From: Verrucomicrobiales bacterium
Lineage (GTDB): Bacteria > Verrucomicrobiota > Verrucomicrobiia > Limisphaerales > JAQGOY01
Direction: 5' to 3'
DNA length: 32,619 nucleotides
Assembly (NCBI GenBank): GCA_028293375.1
Contig: JAQGOY010000149.1
Coordinates: 1-32,619, forward strand
Shown in pieces: positions 17,495 through 27,046 of the stretch. The position numbers and the translations under genes were made by a program. Each line of letters begins with the position of its first letter. The stretch's first letter is position 1. The notes below the pieces were generated by a model, which saw only the letters and a program-made list of their open reading frames with translations, was not told the origin of the DNA and did no database searches.

Positions 17495-18982
17495 ATGAAA
17501 CACTCTAAATCATTATCCATGCTCCGCACTGCGGGGTGTGTATTACTCTCAGCTATCCTCATCCTGGGTGGGATGGGAACCGCTTCCGCCTTCGACAAAC
17601 CCACCCGGGCTCTTGCCTATACCAGTTTCAAGAACGCATTCTATAATGCGAACGGCGGCGGTCCCGGGTTTTTCATTAACCAGCAGGGACATACCACTCA
17701 GCAGATGTCGTTTTGGACGATGTCGGAAATGATCGAAGTGACTGAGGATACTGTCGGAGTTGGCATCGAGCCAATTGCCATGGTGAATTCGTCATGCATC
17801 AATTTCACCAACAACAATAATAACTGGTGGAGCTGGAATTTGTTTAACGACGACCTCGCGTGGGCCTCCATGGCATTCAGCCGGGCCTATGCCATGACCG
17901 GAAACACCACCTGGCGAACTTTGGCAAAAAACGCAGCCGATGATGCTTGGAACCGCGGCTGGGACACGGCCAATGGCGGCATGTATCAAAGAGATCACAG
18001 TGGCTCAAAGGCCACTTGCGCCAATGCCCCGGCCGGCGACGCCTTCTTTATGCTTTACCAGAGCCTGGGCGATTCAAATTATAGAACCAAAGCCCAGCAG
18101 GAGTTAAATTGGATGAACGCAAACGGTGTTTACGATCCTGCATCGGGGAAAGTGATCGTTGGCCCGGGCGCAGGTAATCCTTCCCACTCTTACGATTGCG
18201 GAACCTATGCCACTCTTGCCTTGTGGCTGGGTGATAGCACCGCTGCGAACAAGGTGGGCGATTTTGTGCAAAGTCAGTGGGGCACAAGCATGCAGTCCTT
18301 CGGTCAGGGTTCCGACGCCGGCGGGTTCAATGGCATTTGCCTTCGCGGCCTGGCGCGAACTGGACATAATATCGCATTCTTGCAGGCGGCTTGTGATAAA
18401 GCATGGTCCTGCAGGAATAACAGCGGTTTGACCTCAGTCAACTTTGGCTCCCGCACCGCAGATGGAACTCAACTCTGGTCGTGGGATTGCAGCGATATGA
18501 TCGCAGGAATGATGTGCGTGCCAGCGGCCCCAGCTTCCATCACCAGCGGCCAGATATACCAGCTCGAGCCCCAAAACGCGCTTGGTAAACGCCTGGATGT
18601 CACAGCCGGCGGCGGCGCTGGATCGAAAATGGAAATTTATACATCGAATAATGGCAATGGCCAAAAATTCAGGATCAACGCCATGAGTGGTCAAAGCGGC
18701 GTGTATCAGCTCGTGCCTCAATGTTCCACCACTTCGTGCCTCGACGTGGTCGGTAGTGGGATCAACACAGGAACACTCGTCGACATTTGGAACAACACCA
18801 GCTCCTTTAACCAACAATGGATTATCATACCCGTCGATGAAGCCAACCACGTTTATATGCTGGAACCGCTGAACGCGACTAATCTCCGCCTGGATGTTGT
18901 CGGCAATGGCACCGCCAATGGTACGGGTGTCGATGTTTGGACCTCCAACAATGGCAGTAACCAAAAATGGATACTTCATTGA
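17495..18982 (+). CDS. Secreted GH76 alpha-1,6-mannanase-like enzyme with ricin-type lectin
   Basis: This 495-residue exported glycoside hydrolase starts with a Sec signal peptide (about 1-32, cleavage after TASA). The catalytic part (about 33-340) matches family GH76, endo-alpha-1,6-mannanases: the aspartate pair D119-D120 in NLFNDDLAW is the known catalytic signature, followed by the expected AYAMTGN and GWDTANGGM motifs. Residues about 347-495 are a ricin B/CBM13-like beta-trefoil with three LDV and QKW/QQW repeats (YQLEP, RLDV, NNGNGQKF; LDVVG, FNQQW; RLDVVG, SNQKW). It probably binds and cuts fungal or yeast mannan or similar alpha-mannan outside the cell. It is likely monocistronic, between a candidate operator and a terminator hairpin. 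Several cysteines may form disulfides. Confidence 0.93.
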   Translation: MKHSKSLSMLRTAGCVLLSAILILGGMGTASAFDKPTRALAYTSFKNAFYNANGGGPGFFINQQGHTTQQMSFWTMSEMIEVTEDTVGVGIEPIAMVNSSCINFTNNNNNWWSWNLFNDDLAWASMAFSRAYAMTGNTTWRTLAKNAADDAWNRGWDTANGGMYQRDHSGSKATCANAPAGDAFFMLYQSLGDSNYRTKAQQELNWMNANGVYDPASGKVIVGPGAGNPSHSYDCGTYATLALWLGDSTAANKVGDFVQSQWGTSMQSFGQGSDAGGFNGICLRGLARTGHNIAFLQAACDKAWSCRNNSGLTSVNFGSRTADGTQLWSWDCSDMIAGMMCVPAAPASITSGQIYQLEPQNALGKRLDVTAGGGAGSKMEIYTSNNGNGQKFRINAMSGQSGVYQLVPQCSTTSCLDVVGSGINTGTLVDIWNNTSSFNQQWIIIPVDEANHVYMLEPLNATNLRLDVVGNGTANGTGVDVWTSNNGSNQKWILH

Positions 18983-18994
18983 TCTCCTGATTCG

Positions 18995-19020
18995 AAGGCG
19001 CCCTCTCTCGGGGGCGCCTT
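18995..19020 (+). terminator. GC-rich terminator hairpin after GH76
   Basis: AAGGCGCCC (18995-19003) pairs perfectly with GGGCGCCTT (19012-19020) around an 8-base loop, 12 bases after the stop codon. No T run follows, so it may stabilise the transcript end or need help to terminate. Confidence 0.6.
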
Positions 19021-19088
19021 CCAACTGCAAGGCATCACGAATGCGTTTTCAAGAAGTGGTAACAGTCCTGAAGTAAGATTTATTTATT

Positions 19089-20147
19089 ATGAAGCGACAT
19101 CCCGCACTCAAAATAATGGCCATCGCAGGCGCAATCCTGGTTGTGCTTCTGCTGCTCAACGGCTTGAAACCGCTTTCGCAAAGTGCGATCTCGCTTCAAA
19201 CAAATGAATCAGGCAAATCAGCCACCGTCGCTCAAAGCCAGGCTCACTCTCTGGCTGTGCCCATTTCCTTTCGCAGATCGGAACGAAAAGAACCGCCTCA
19301 AGCGCCCACCCAAAACTGGCGCCAGCAACTTGCAGCTCTTCATGGGATCGGAAAATTGTTTGGCCTCAAGGGAGAGGAACTGATGAAACAACTTCAAGAT
19401 TATGCGGAAGGTCTTGATGGGGAGAACTTACCCGCTGCGGTGCAGGAATTGCAGGAACTCCAGACGCAAAATCCAACGGAAACCGGCCGGGATCTCCAAT
19501 TGCGCCTGCTTCAGAAATGGGGCCAGGCCGACATTCGTTCTGCTGCCGAATGGACAACCCAAATGCCTGCGGGCCTGGAACGCCAGGAAGCCATTGCCAC
19601 CATGGCGGGCAAGTGGGCGGAGAAGAATTTTGCCGAAGCCGGAGCATGGGCCGGGCGACTCTCGGATAAGACTGAAAAACAAGGCGCGCTCGAGAGTGTG
19701 GCGGATGCCGCCATTTACCGGAATCCTTTGGATGCGCTGAAGCTTGCCCGCACCCTCGATGCAAGTCCAGTGCGTGACGATATCATTGCGCGAGCTGCGG
19801 GGATATGGGCATCCAAGGCGCCTGATGAGGCCGTGTCGTGGGCAAAACAAATTCCCAATGGGAGCTTGCGGGAACAGGCCATTTCGCGCATCGCAGTCAA
19901 CTGGGCGGCAACCGATCCCGTGGCAGCAGGAAATTTAGCTGCCAATTCATTGCAAGCAGGTCCCATGCAGGACGCGGCTGTCGCCGCCGTGGTGCAGAGA
20001 TGGAGTCAAACTGACGCGCCAGGAGTCACAACCTGGGTGAACCAGTTCCCCGAAGGTAAGTTGCGCCAGAATGCCACAGCCATGCTGGAGCACTTACTAA
20101 AAAACGGGCGACCCGTTGCCTTGCGTGGCGCCGGGGTCCACCCCTGA
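19089..20147 (+). CDS. Membrane-anchored helical-repeat protein
   Basis: This 352-residue protein of unknown function has an N-terminal transmembrane segment or uncleaved signal anchor (about 8-26). A low-complexity linker and a helical region (about 75-125) follow. Residues about 130-335 contain roughly six imperfect repeats of about 32-34 residues, with the pattern W..xDP.xA..WA...P.G..R..A...IA (for example WAAKxP and WAATDP units). The repeats predict an alpha-solenoid similar to HEAT or Sel1-like scaffolds, facing the periplasm. Proteins of this style are frequent in Verrucomicrobiota. It lies behind the GH76 terminator, so is probably a separate transcript, and converges on the response regulator gene. 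A scaffolding role is inference only. Confidence 0.75.
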   Translation: MKRHPALKIMAIAGAILVVLLLLNGLKPLSQSAISLQTNESGKSATVAQSQAHSLAVPISFRRSERKEPPQAPTQNWRQQLAALHGIGKLFGLKGEELMKQLQDYAEGLDGENLPAAVQELQELQTQNPTETGRDLQLRLLQKWGQADIRSAAEWTTQMPAGLERQEAIATMAGKWAEKNFAEAGAWAGRLSDKTEKQGALESVADAAIYRNPLDALKLARTLDASPVRDDIIARAAGIWASKAPDEAVSWAKQIPNGSLREQAISRIAVNWAATDPVAAGNLAANSLQAGPMQDAAVAAVVQRWSQTDAPGVTTWVNQFPEGKLRQNATAMLEHLLKNGRPVALRGAGVHP

Positions 20148-20229
20148 AAATAGAATCGTTTCAGCTTGTTGGGAGGGAGCCCACACCGGAAACTACCGAG
20201 ACATCGGCTGGGCTGGCGATCACCTCAAC

Positions 20230-20877
20230 TCAGCTTTTGCACTGCAGGTAATGCGCAACCGCTTCGGCCCGGCACCTCACGTGAAGCTTTTCGTAAATAT
20301 TCCGCAAATGAGCGCGCACGGTAAAAAAGCTGATATTTAATTTTGCGCTGATTTCCTTATTTGCCATTCCCGTCGCAAGTTTGGATAGAATCTCCATTTC
20401 GCGTTCAGAAAGATTGGCCGATTCGAACTCTTTGGAAACTTGCTTTATCGGGTTTGGTTTGCGGAAGGTTTCAACCAGCATCCGTGCGATTTCACTGGTC
20501 ATCGGCGCTCCCCCCGAGCACACATCGGAAATGGCGCTCAACACCTCTTCCGGCGCAGATCGCTTGAGCAGGTAACCACATGCGCCTGCTTTGAGCGCTT
20601 GAAATAGCAAATCACGATCCCGATAAACCGTCAGAACAATGATTAATAGGCGGGGCAAAACATCCCGCAATTTTGCAGTGCAGGTAATGCCGGACTCACC
20701 AGGCAATCGAATATCCATCAGAACGACGTCGGGGCGGCAGCGCGGCACCTCGATCAGCGCTATTTCGGCGCTTGGGCAAACACAAACGCAAACGCAATCC
20801 GGCGAGGAATTGATCCATTCTGCAAGGGCATTCCGAATGTCCGGATTATCTTCGACAATGCCAACTTTGGTTTTCAT
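20230..20877 (-). CDS. NarL/LuxR-family response regulator
   Basis: This 215-residue regulator has a receiver domain (about 3-120) with acidic pocket E9-D10, phosphorylation site D55 in [11 protein letters not shown]83 in VLTVYRD and K105 in [12 protein letters not shown] LuxR-type helix-turn-helix (about 148-212) reads [20 protein letters not shown] and then the recognition helix [16 protein letters not shown]. It should bind DNA on phosphorylation by the divergent kinase encoded 233 bases away. An unusual Cys-Val-Cys-Val stretch (28-34) is encoded by a short tandem repeat near 20776-20796 and replaces the usual hydrophobic strand. Convergent with the helical-repeat gene. Confidence 0.94.
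   Translation of the reverse strand: MKTKVGIVEDNPDIRNALAEWINSSPDCVCVCVCPSAEIALIEVPRCRPDVVLMDIRLPGESGITCTAKLRDVLPRLLIIVLTVYRDRDLLFQALKAGACGYLLKRSAPEEVLSAISDVCSGGAPMTSEIARMLVETFRKPNPIKQVSKEFESANLSEREMEILSKLATGMANKEISAKLNISFFTVRAHLRNIYEKLHVRCRAEAVAHYLQCKS
20776..20796. repeat. Short tandem repeat inside the response regulator gene
   Basis: Repeats of the six-base unit CAAACG/CAAACA run for about 21 bases and encode alternating Cys and Val. The unit is a multiple of three, so slippage would add or remove residue pairs without shifting the frame. Confidence 0.6.
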
Positions 20878-21110
20878 GAGCGCTGGTTATTACACGTTCC
20901 GGATTGGGGTTCTTTTGCGAACTGGGAATGCTTTACGATAGCTTAATTTTATTCAGTAAAGCGAGTAAAAACCGCGTGAAAAATGGAGACTCCGTGATGG
21001 AATCTACATCCTTTCCCAAGAACCGGTTTCACGGTGTCACCCCGTGCTCATGGAGACCTCCCGGCCCTGGACTGCACGTTCACAAAATCCTCGGGATTTC
21101 AGTTTAATGA

Positions 21111-24100
21111 ATGACCAGGGAACGCTACAATTTTGCACCCATGAACCAGTTGCTCTATTTTCTTTGGAGAGCGTTTTTCGTCTGCTGCGTCCTTTTATTG
21201 TCATTTTCCCAACTGGATTTTGCCAGCGTTGCGGCTGCCAACATTACTCATCTCGATTCCGCAATGGTAACCACTCTTCGTGATCTTCGAAGAGCCGTCA
21301 CCTGGGAGCAGGGACGGGTCGTGGCTTTCGATTTGAACGCCATTGTCCTGGGCGTGGATGAAAGGACAGGAACCGTGTTTTTAAATGATTTTTCGGGCAC
21401 GGAGATTTTGGAAGTTGGCCTCAAAGGACTGGTTTTGAATCCAGGTCAACAGATCCGTCTGTATGGGACAAACTATGTCTCATATGCAGGGATAGGATTG
21501 GCCTTGGGGAAAAAACCGATCGTGGATGCAGATGGCGTGCATTCGCTCATTGAAAAGTCGGGCACCGTTCATCTGAAAGCGGGACGACACTCCGTTCGGG
21601 TTGTCTGGTTTAATCTGGGCATGCCCAGTGGCCTGAAGGTGGATTATTCGGGACCTCATTTTCCGCGACAAAAAGTTTCTGATGACGTTCTCCTTCATCT
21701 GGTCGGGGAGCCAGGTAACGAGTCTGCTAAATGGGTGCGCGGACTGACTTATCGTTGTTTTGAGGGGCAATGGCACATGCTTCCGGATTTTGGCAGCCTT
21801 GTGCCAATCCATGCTGGATTTGTTCCGAATTTTGATTTGAGCGTTGCTCACACCCAGAAAGACGCAGGCCTGGAATTTCAGGGATTTATTAATCTGCCTG
21901 AGGATGGTGATTATTCATTTTATTTGAATTCGGATGATGGCAGTCAGTTATTCATCGACTGGCTGCCGCCAAATATCACCGTTTCCGGGATGGCTCCTCT
22001 GCCAACACCGCTCCGTATCGATCCCAGCCAACCGCTACCGCTGGAAGCCAGTTGCCTTTGGGCAGAAGCGGAGGGCACGGTTGTTTTTTTGAGCAATAAC
22101 GGCAGGAGTTCCGAGTTTGAACTCAACTCCGGTAAAACGAAAATGCGTGTGAACGTTCTGAATTCCACGGGAGGAATTCCCTCCTATTTGGTTCACAGCC
22201 GTGTGCATGTTCGAGGAATTTGTCTGGATACGGCGGATATGGAGGGCCACCGGCATGCGGGATTAATGTTGATGCCTTATTTTCAGGACTTGCAAGTGAA
22301 CGATGTTTCTCCCGAGCAATGGGCTGCATTTCAAAGTTCGAAAATTGGTGAGTTGGGGACTAATAGTGGAATTGTGCATCTTCTTGGGCGGTTGAGTGTG
22401 AATCCCGAAACTCACCAGGTTCTCCTGGCAGATGCGACCGGTTCCATTCCAATTGAGCTTCTGAGCGGCCTTCCTCCCAGTTTAAAAGCCACGGTTGAAT
22501 GTTTGGGAAGATGGACTTGGGATCCAACCAACGCTTTTCTCCATCAGGCTATTTGCCGAATAGACAAGACCATCTCCGGGGACCAGGCGAACGTGCTGCC
22601 CTTGCTGACCAACGCTATCCAGGTGCAGCAGTTAAAACCAGAGGAAGCGAACCTGAAATATCCGGTGACACTGCGGGGAGTGGTAACCCAGGTTGCCGAG
22701 GATTTCAGGAATTTGACCATCCAGGATTCTACCCGGGGTGTATTTGTCGGGAGCCAGGACACCTTTATCGCCAGCCGCCCTCATGTCGGCGATTATTGCC
22801 AGATTGAGGGTGAAACCCGGGCAGGTGAGTTTTCGCCTATCGTCATTTTGCGAAAACTTAATAAATTGAGCAACGGGGAAATGCCGCAACCCGTGATTCC
22901 AACAAGGGATCAACTCCTTAGCGCAAGCCTGGACGCGCAATACGTCGAAATACGCGGATTGGTGGTCGCCATTAAGGGTAATGAAATGACCCTGTTGAGT
23001 TCAGATGGCATGCTTCAATTGAATATTTCCCCGACCACTGAGGCACGCGGAGAATCCATCCTCAATTCGGTCATTCGCATCCGCGGCTGTTTGCTCGCCA
23101 ATTGGAACGAAAAACATCACGCCGTGGCGCCTGTCATCCTGCGAAATGTGGAAATCTCGGTGGACGATCCTTCCTCCATGGATCCCTTTGATGCCGAGAA
23201 ACTCGAGGCCGGCCAACTGAAAAAGTACGATGTTCGATTCGACACCTTTCGGCGTGAGAAAGTCTCCGGGCAAATCCTTCATCACAGCGCCGACATGTAT
23301 TACATCATGGATGACGCCACCGGGTTGCGGTTTCGCCCCGCGCAGCCCGTGCAATTTGAGCCCGGTGATACTGTGGACGTGGTGGGTTTGCTGGAATGGG
23401 GCAAAGCTTCGCCACTTTTGCGTCAGGCCGTTGCGCGCAAAACGGGACATTCACCACTTCCTCCACCACGTGAGCTTTTGATGAATAACCTGGATGACAG
23501 TTACGACTCCACCCGCGTCTGGGTGGAAGGCATCTTGGTGGATGTTAAACGTTATAAATCGGAGGAAGTATTCGAACTGCAAGTCGGGCCTAGGGTTTTC
23601 ACTGCGCGCCTTGACTCACAAGGCCTTTCCGGAACTTCATGGGCCGTGGGCAGCCGCCTGAAGCTGACCGGTGTGTTTTGCTCCCTGGACAGTAATCGAT
23701 GGGAAAGTCATAAAGTGAATTCATTTGAATTGTTGTTGAATTCTCCTAATGACATTCAGGTCGTATCCCAACCTTCCTGGTGGACCCTGGAGCGCCTCAT
23801 GGTCATGGTGGCCATGTTGATCGTCGGTTTGAGTTTGGCTTTTGTGTGGATTACGCTGCTGCGCCGGCAGGTGGAGCGACGCACGATTCAACTCAAACTC
23901 GAAATGAACCAAAGGGAACGAGCTGAGCGTGGACGCATCATTGAGGTGGAACGTTCCCGCATTGCCCGCGACCTCCATGACGATCTGGGTAGCCAGTTGA
24001 CCGGCTTAAGCATGATGGCGAGCGTCAGTCCCGGGTTGAAATTGACCCATGAACAATCCCAAAAGAGGATGGTTGAAATTGCCACCAAGTCCCGGACCAT

Positions 24101-24578
24101 CACCGTCGCTTTGGATCGGCTGGTATGGGTCATCGATTCTAAAAACGATACGCTTACCGCCATGGTCGAATACCTGGCGAGCTACGTGGAAGAGTTCCTG
24201 GCCAAAGCTGGAATTGCCGTCAGGTTCGAACTGCTTCCGAGTTATCCCGAATGGGTCATTGTGGCCGAAATTCGCAATCATCTGCTTCTTTCCGTGAGTG
24301 AGTCACTGAACAACGCGGTGCGACATGGTCGGCCCACAGAAGTGTTGTTACGATTGGTGCTGCAGAAAAACGAACTCGAAATTTTAATCCAGGATAACGG
24401 CTGCGGCTTTGAACCCGGCAATGGCTCATTGGGAAATGGTCTGGCGAACCTTCATGAACGGATGACCCAGTTGAATGGTCGCTGCCAAATTACGTCGCTC
24501 CCAGGAAAAGGAACCTCCGTTCAATTCAACCTGCCCCTCTCCCAGTCACCCCAGGAATCTCTGCCGCTATCGCAATAA
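21111..24578 (+). CDS. Large sensor histidine kinase with PA14-like and OB-like extracytoplasmic region
   Basis: This 1155-residue kinase has a signal-anchor segment near residues 14-40. The long periplasmic part holds a PA14-like domain (about 170-370, with FINLPEDGDYSFYLNSDDGS and SQLFIDW) and then about four beta-barrel modules resembling OB folds (about 370-885; repeated GxV..QV..xxxTIQD, GD.VxVxG patterns). A transmembrane segment (about 894-918) leads to a coiled linker and a HisKA_3 dimerisation domain with His956 in ARDLHDDLG, then a HATPase domain with N box ESLNNAVRHG (about 1065) and DNGCGF (about 1100). The kinase should phosphorylate the divergent NarL-type regulator. ATG 21141 is an alternative start giving a shorter n-region. 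The ligand is unknown; PA14 suggests a glycan. Confidence 0.9.
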   Translation: MTRERYNFAPMNQLLYFLWRAFFVCCVLLLSFSQLDFASVAAANITHLDSAMVTTLRDLRRAVTWEQGRVVAFDLNAIVLGVDERTGTVFLNDFSGTEILEVGLKGLVLNPGQQIRLYGTNYVSYAGIGLALGKKPIVDADGVHSLIEKSGTVHLKAGRHSVRVVWFNLGMPSGLKVDYSGPHFPRQKVSDDVLLHLVGEPGNESAKWVRGLTYRCFEGQWHMLPDFGSLVPIHAGFVPNFDLSVAHTQKDAGLEFQGFINLPEDGDYSFYLNSDDGSQLFIDWLPPNITVSGMAPLPTPLRIDPSQPLPLEASCLWAEAEGTVVFLSNNGRSSEFELNSGKTKMRVNVLNSTGGIPSYLVHSRVHVRGICLDTADMEGHRHAGLMLMPYFQDLQVNDVSPEQWAAFQSSKIGELGTNSGIVHLLGRLSVNPETHQVLLADATGSIPIELLSGLPPSLKATVECLGRWTWDPTNAFLHQAICRIDKTISGDQANVLPLLTNAIQVQQLKPEEANLKYPVTLRGVVTQVAEDFRNLTIQDSTRGVFVGSQDTFIASRPHVGDYCQIEGETRAGEFSPIVILRKLNKLSNGEMPQPVIPTRDQLLSASLDAQYVEIRGLVVAIKGNEMTLLSSDGMLQLNISPTTEARGESILNSVIRIRGCLLANWNEKHHAVAPVILRNVEISVDDPSSMDPFDAEKLEAGQLKKYDVRFDTFRREKVSGQILHHSADMYYIMDDATGLRFRPAQPVQFEPGDTVDVVGLLEWGKASPLLRQAVARKTGHSPLPPPRELLMNNLDDSYDSTRVWVEGILVDVKRYKSEEVFELQVGPRVFTARLDSQGLSGTSWAVGSRLKLTGVFCSLDSNRWESHKVNSFELLLNSPNDIQVVSQPSWWTLERLMVMVAMLIVGLSLAFVWITLLRRQVERRTIQLKLEMNQRERAERGRIIEVERSRIARDLHDDLGSQLTGLSMMASVSPGLKLTHEQSQKRMVEIATKSRTITVALDRLVWVIDSKNDTLTAMVEYLASYVEEFLAKAGIAVRFELLPSYPEWVIVAEIRNHLLLSVSESLNNAVRHGRPTEVLLRLVLQKNELEILIQDNGCGFEPGNGSLGNGLANLHERMTQLNGRCQITSLPGKGTSVQFNLPLSQSPQESLPLSQ

Positions 24579-24672
24579 ATGGTACATTTACGGAAAGTGC
24601 TAGTGACCTAAACTCAATGTCGAACGTATATCGATTCCTAAACAAAAGCATGGCGCGAAAGGACTTGCAAAA

Positions 24673-26250
24673 ATGGAATGCAGGAAGAGACTCGCAAAAA
24701 GCGGTTCGCTTGGGTCTTGGGAAACCTGTTTATTCCCAGCGAAGCAACCAAATAAGATGTCTTTCCAAACACGGTCTACCCATCTCCTCAAACAATTGAG
24801 AGGAGTAAACCCTTTCGGCGGGGATTGCCTGCCCTCGCGAGTTTCGCTGTTCGGTTTTGGGCGACCGACTTTGCCGTTTCCACATCTGTGGAATTACAAA
24901 AACCCGCTTAAGATTTTCGAGACGTTTTATTATGGTTCCGAGCGAGAAGCGGGTTCTGGAAAGCATAACCGTTATATTTACGTGGCAGGAATGCCACCGG
25001 TCTTGCTGACCCGCGAACCGGCAATTATCAAAGCGGTGCAGGCAGAGACGGGCGACAAGCCCGGGCAGTTTGACCGGGACACAAGTCCCATGGCAGGGAT
25101 CGCCCGCGCAACCGGTACGGACTCACTGCTTTATTCCAATGGTTCCGTGTGGCGGAAACAGAAGCGTCTGTCCGCCGAGCCATTCAGTCGTGCCAATTTG
25201 TTTCAGCCGGAAAAATTTCACGGCTTCGAGCAAACCTTCCGGGAAACGGTCGCCAAAAGACTCGAGGCACTTCATTCCCACCTGGTGACCACCGGCCAAC
25301 AGACGGTCCGCGTCGAACTTGAGCCCGAAGTCAAAGTCGTAATGCTGGAGATGCTGGTGAACAACTTTTTTGGCGGCAACGTTGCTTGCGAGGATTTGCG
25401 GGCTCGTTATGTCCCCGCCATCGAGATGCTCATCGCTCACATGATTGGTGACACTGTCGCGCCAAGGACTCTGACTCTCCTGGATATGCTGACCGGTCGT
25501 CACGCGATATTGAAGCAAAAGAGCATTGATTTCGAAGCCTTGACGGATATCGCGCTTTCCGGAAGAGCTGAGGGATGTGGATTGTGGAGTCAGTTTAAAT
25601 CCGAGGCAACCAACCAAGCGCTCCGCAGCAACATTCGGGTGTTTCTTGCGGGTGCCATGGAGGCCACGAGCTCATTCGCGAGTTGGGCGTTATCCCATCT
25701 GTCGCGTCGACCGGATATCCAGGACCAGATTTATGAGGAGGTAAAAAACATGAGTGTTTACGACCCCGATAATCTCATGCACGCGGTCACCCTCAATCGC
25801 GTCTTGGAAGAGACATTGCGTCTGACCCCGGCGCTTTATTTTCTCCCTCGCCGTGCCACGGCGGATACCTGGATCGAGACAGCCGACCATCGAAAAATGT
25901 TTATTCCAAAAGGCACTCAACTCCGTCTCGACGTGTGGCATGCGAACCGGTGCGAGCAATTCTGGGGGAAAGAAGTGACGGGCTATCCCGCCGAAATGTT
26001 TGAGCCTAAACGCTGGGACATTCTCGCCCAGAAAGGAATTTCATCCAGGGACATGTTACATTTCGGGTTCGGTCACGGACCGCGTTTTTGTCCTGGAAGA
26101 TACCTTGGCCTTCTGGAAGTTGGATTGGTCGTAGGTGCGGCTGTGAAAATATTCAAATTCACGGCCGTCAATGAGCGAGCGGAGGCAATAGCGGGGGTGT
26201 CAACCAAGCCAGCCGACGGCGTCTTGGTGGACTTGGAACTCCGTTCATGA
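24673..26250 (+). CDS. Cytochrome P450 (CYP-like, long type)
   Basis: This 525-residue P450 is unrelated in subfamily to the first one. Key motifs are WRKQKRL (C-helix, 160-166), the I-helix AGAMEATS (326-333, with Glu before Ala-Thr), ExxR as E380-R383 in EETLRL, the PERF-like FEPKRW (443-448) and the haem loop FGFGHGPRFCPGRY with Cys473. Its style (GHGPRFCPGR, long I-helix, longer overall) resembles the eukaryote-like and CYP102/CYP4-like groups that act on fatty acids or sterols. No N-terminal membrane anchor is visible. AAAGGA nine bases before ATG 24673 supports that start; ATG 24757 is an alternative. A PAP2 gene follows 104 bases downstream, perhaps in one transcript, hinting at lipid metabolism. 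Confidence 0.93.
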   Translation: MECRKRLAKSGSLGSWETCLFPAKQPNKMSFQTRSTHLLKQLRGVNPFGGDCLPSRVSLFGFGRPTLPFPHLWNYKNPLKIFETFYYGSEREAGSGKHNRYIYVAGMPPVLLTREPAIIKAVQAETGDKPGQFDRDTSPMAGIARATGTDSLLYSNGSVWRKQKRLSAEPFSRANLFQPEKFHGFEQTFRETVAKRLEALHSHLVTTGQQTVRVELEPEVKVVMLEMLVNNFFGGNVACEDLRARYVPAIEMLIAHMIGDTVAPRTLTLLDMLTGRHAILKQKSIDFEALTDIALSGRAEGCGLWSQFKSEATNQALRSNIRVFLAGAMEATSSFASWALSHLSRRPDIQDQIYEEVKNMSVYDPDNLMHAVTLNRVLEETLRLTPALYFLPRRATADTWIETADHRKMFIPKGTQLRLDVWHANRCEQFWGKEVTGYPAEMFEPKRWDILAQKGISSRDMLHFGFGHGPRFCPGRYLGLLEVGLVVGAAVKIFKFTAVNERAEAIAGVSTKPADGVLVDLELRS

Positions 26251-26354
26251 AGGACTTTTTGATGAAATTCTCGAGAAATCTGATTTACGATAGCTATCAA
26301 TAAGGGCGCCAATAGTAGTGTAAAGCAGCTAGTACCGCCGTAAAGAATCACACG

Positions 26355-26975
26355 ATGAATCGGCCAACAAAACTCATCGCAGCCGCCACTTCCGTCGCGT
26401 TATCTCTGCTTTTCGTAATCGTATATGGTGGTTGCAACTGGGTTACCGTTCATCGGAACGCGGTGGGAATGTGGTATTTTTCATGGGAATACCTCATTCC
26501 GTTCGTGCCGGTGATGATCGTGCCTTATATGTCGATCAACTTATTCTTTCTCTCTGCCCCGTTTCTATGCAGGACTCGCGGAGAACTACGCACATTTGCA
26601 CTCCGTATCTGCTTCGCCATCGTGATCGCTGGCGTTTGCTTTCTCTTGCTGCCTTTGAAATTTGCTGCGGCCTCTCCCCCGGTATCGGGCTGGATGGGCG
26701 GTGTTTTCAATTTTCTCCACCGTTTCGACCAACCTTACAATTTGGTTCCTTCGTTACACATCACGTTCCGGACCATCCTGGCGCATCTATTCGCCCGCCA
26801 CACGAAAGGCATTGTGCGCGCGGCCAGCAATATTTGGTTCTGTCTCATTGGCTTTTCAACTGTTCTGACTTACCAGCATCATCTGGTGGACGTCATCGCC
26901 GGCTTTATTTTGGCAGCAGTCTGTTTTTATCTCTTCCGCGAAACCAAAGACCCCGCTGTGGATGAAACTGGGTGA
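26355..26975 (+). CDS. PAP2-family membrane phosphatase
   Basis: This 206-residue integral membrane protein has about five to six hydrophobic segments (about 8-26, 45-70, 84-102, 160-172, 180-194). The two conserved catalytic blocks of the PAP2/acid phosphatase family are visible: PSLH at 132-135 and HHLVDVIAG with His175 and Asp179. The third (KxxxxxxRP) block is not evident, as in the inositol-phosphorylceramide/PAP2_C-like branch. Members remove phosphate from lipid phosphates or move lipid headgroups. It lies behind the P450 gene in the same direction and before a strong terminator, so both may belong to one lipid-modifying unit. Confidence 0.88.
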   Translation: MNRPTKLIAAATSVALSLLFVIVYGGCNWVTVHRNAVGMWYFSWEYLIPFVPVMIVPYMSINLFFLSAPFLCRTRGELRTFALRICFAIVIAGVCFLLLPLKFAAASPPVSGWMGGVFNFLHRFDQPYNLVPSLHITFRTILAHLFARHTKGIVRAASNIWFCLIGFSTVLTYQHHLVDVIAGFILAAVCFYLFRETKDPAVDETG

Positions 26976-27046
26976 AAACCGCACTTCCTTCACGAGTTTT
27001 GGCAACGTTTCATTTCATTGGTTTGGCCTTTTTCACCGCTCGGTGA

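Noticed and set aside
20776-20796. CRISPR-like or minisatellite repeat
   Set aside because: The unit is only six bases and lies in the coding frame of the response regulator; it is a short slippage tract.
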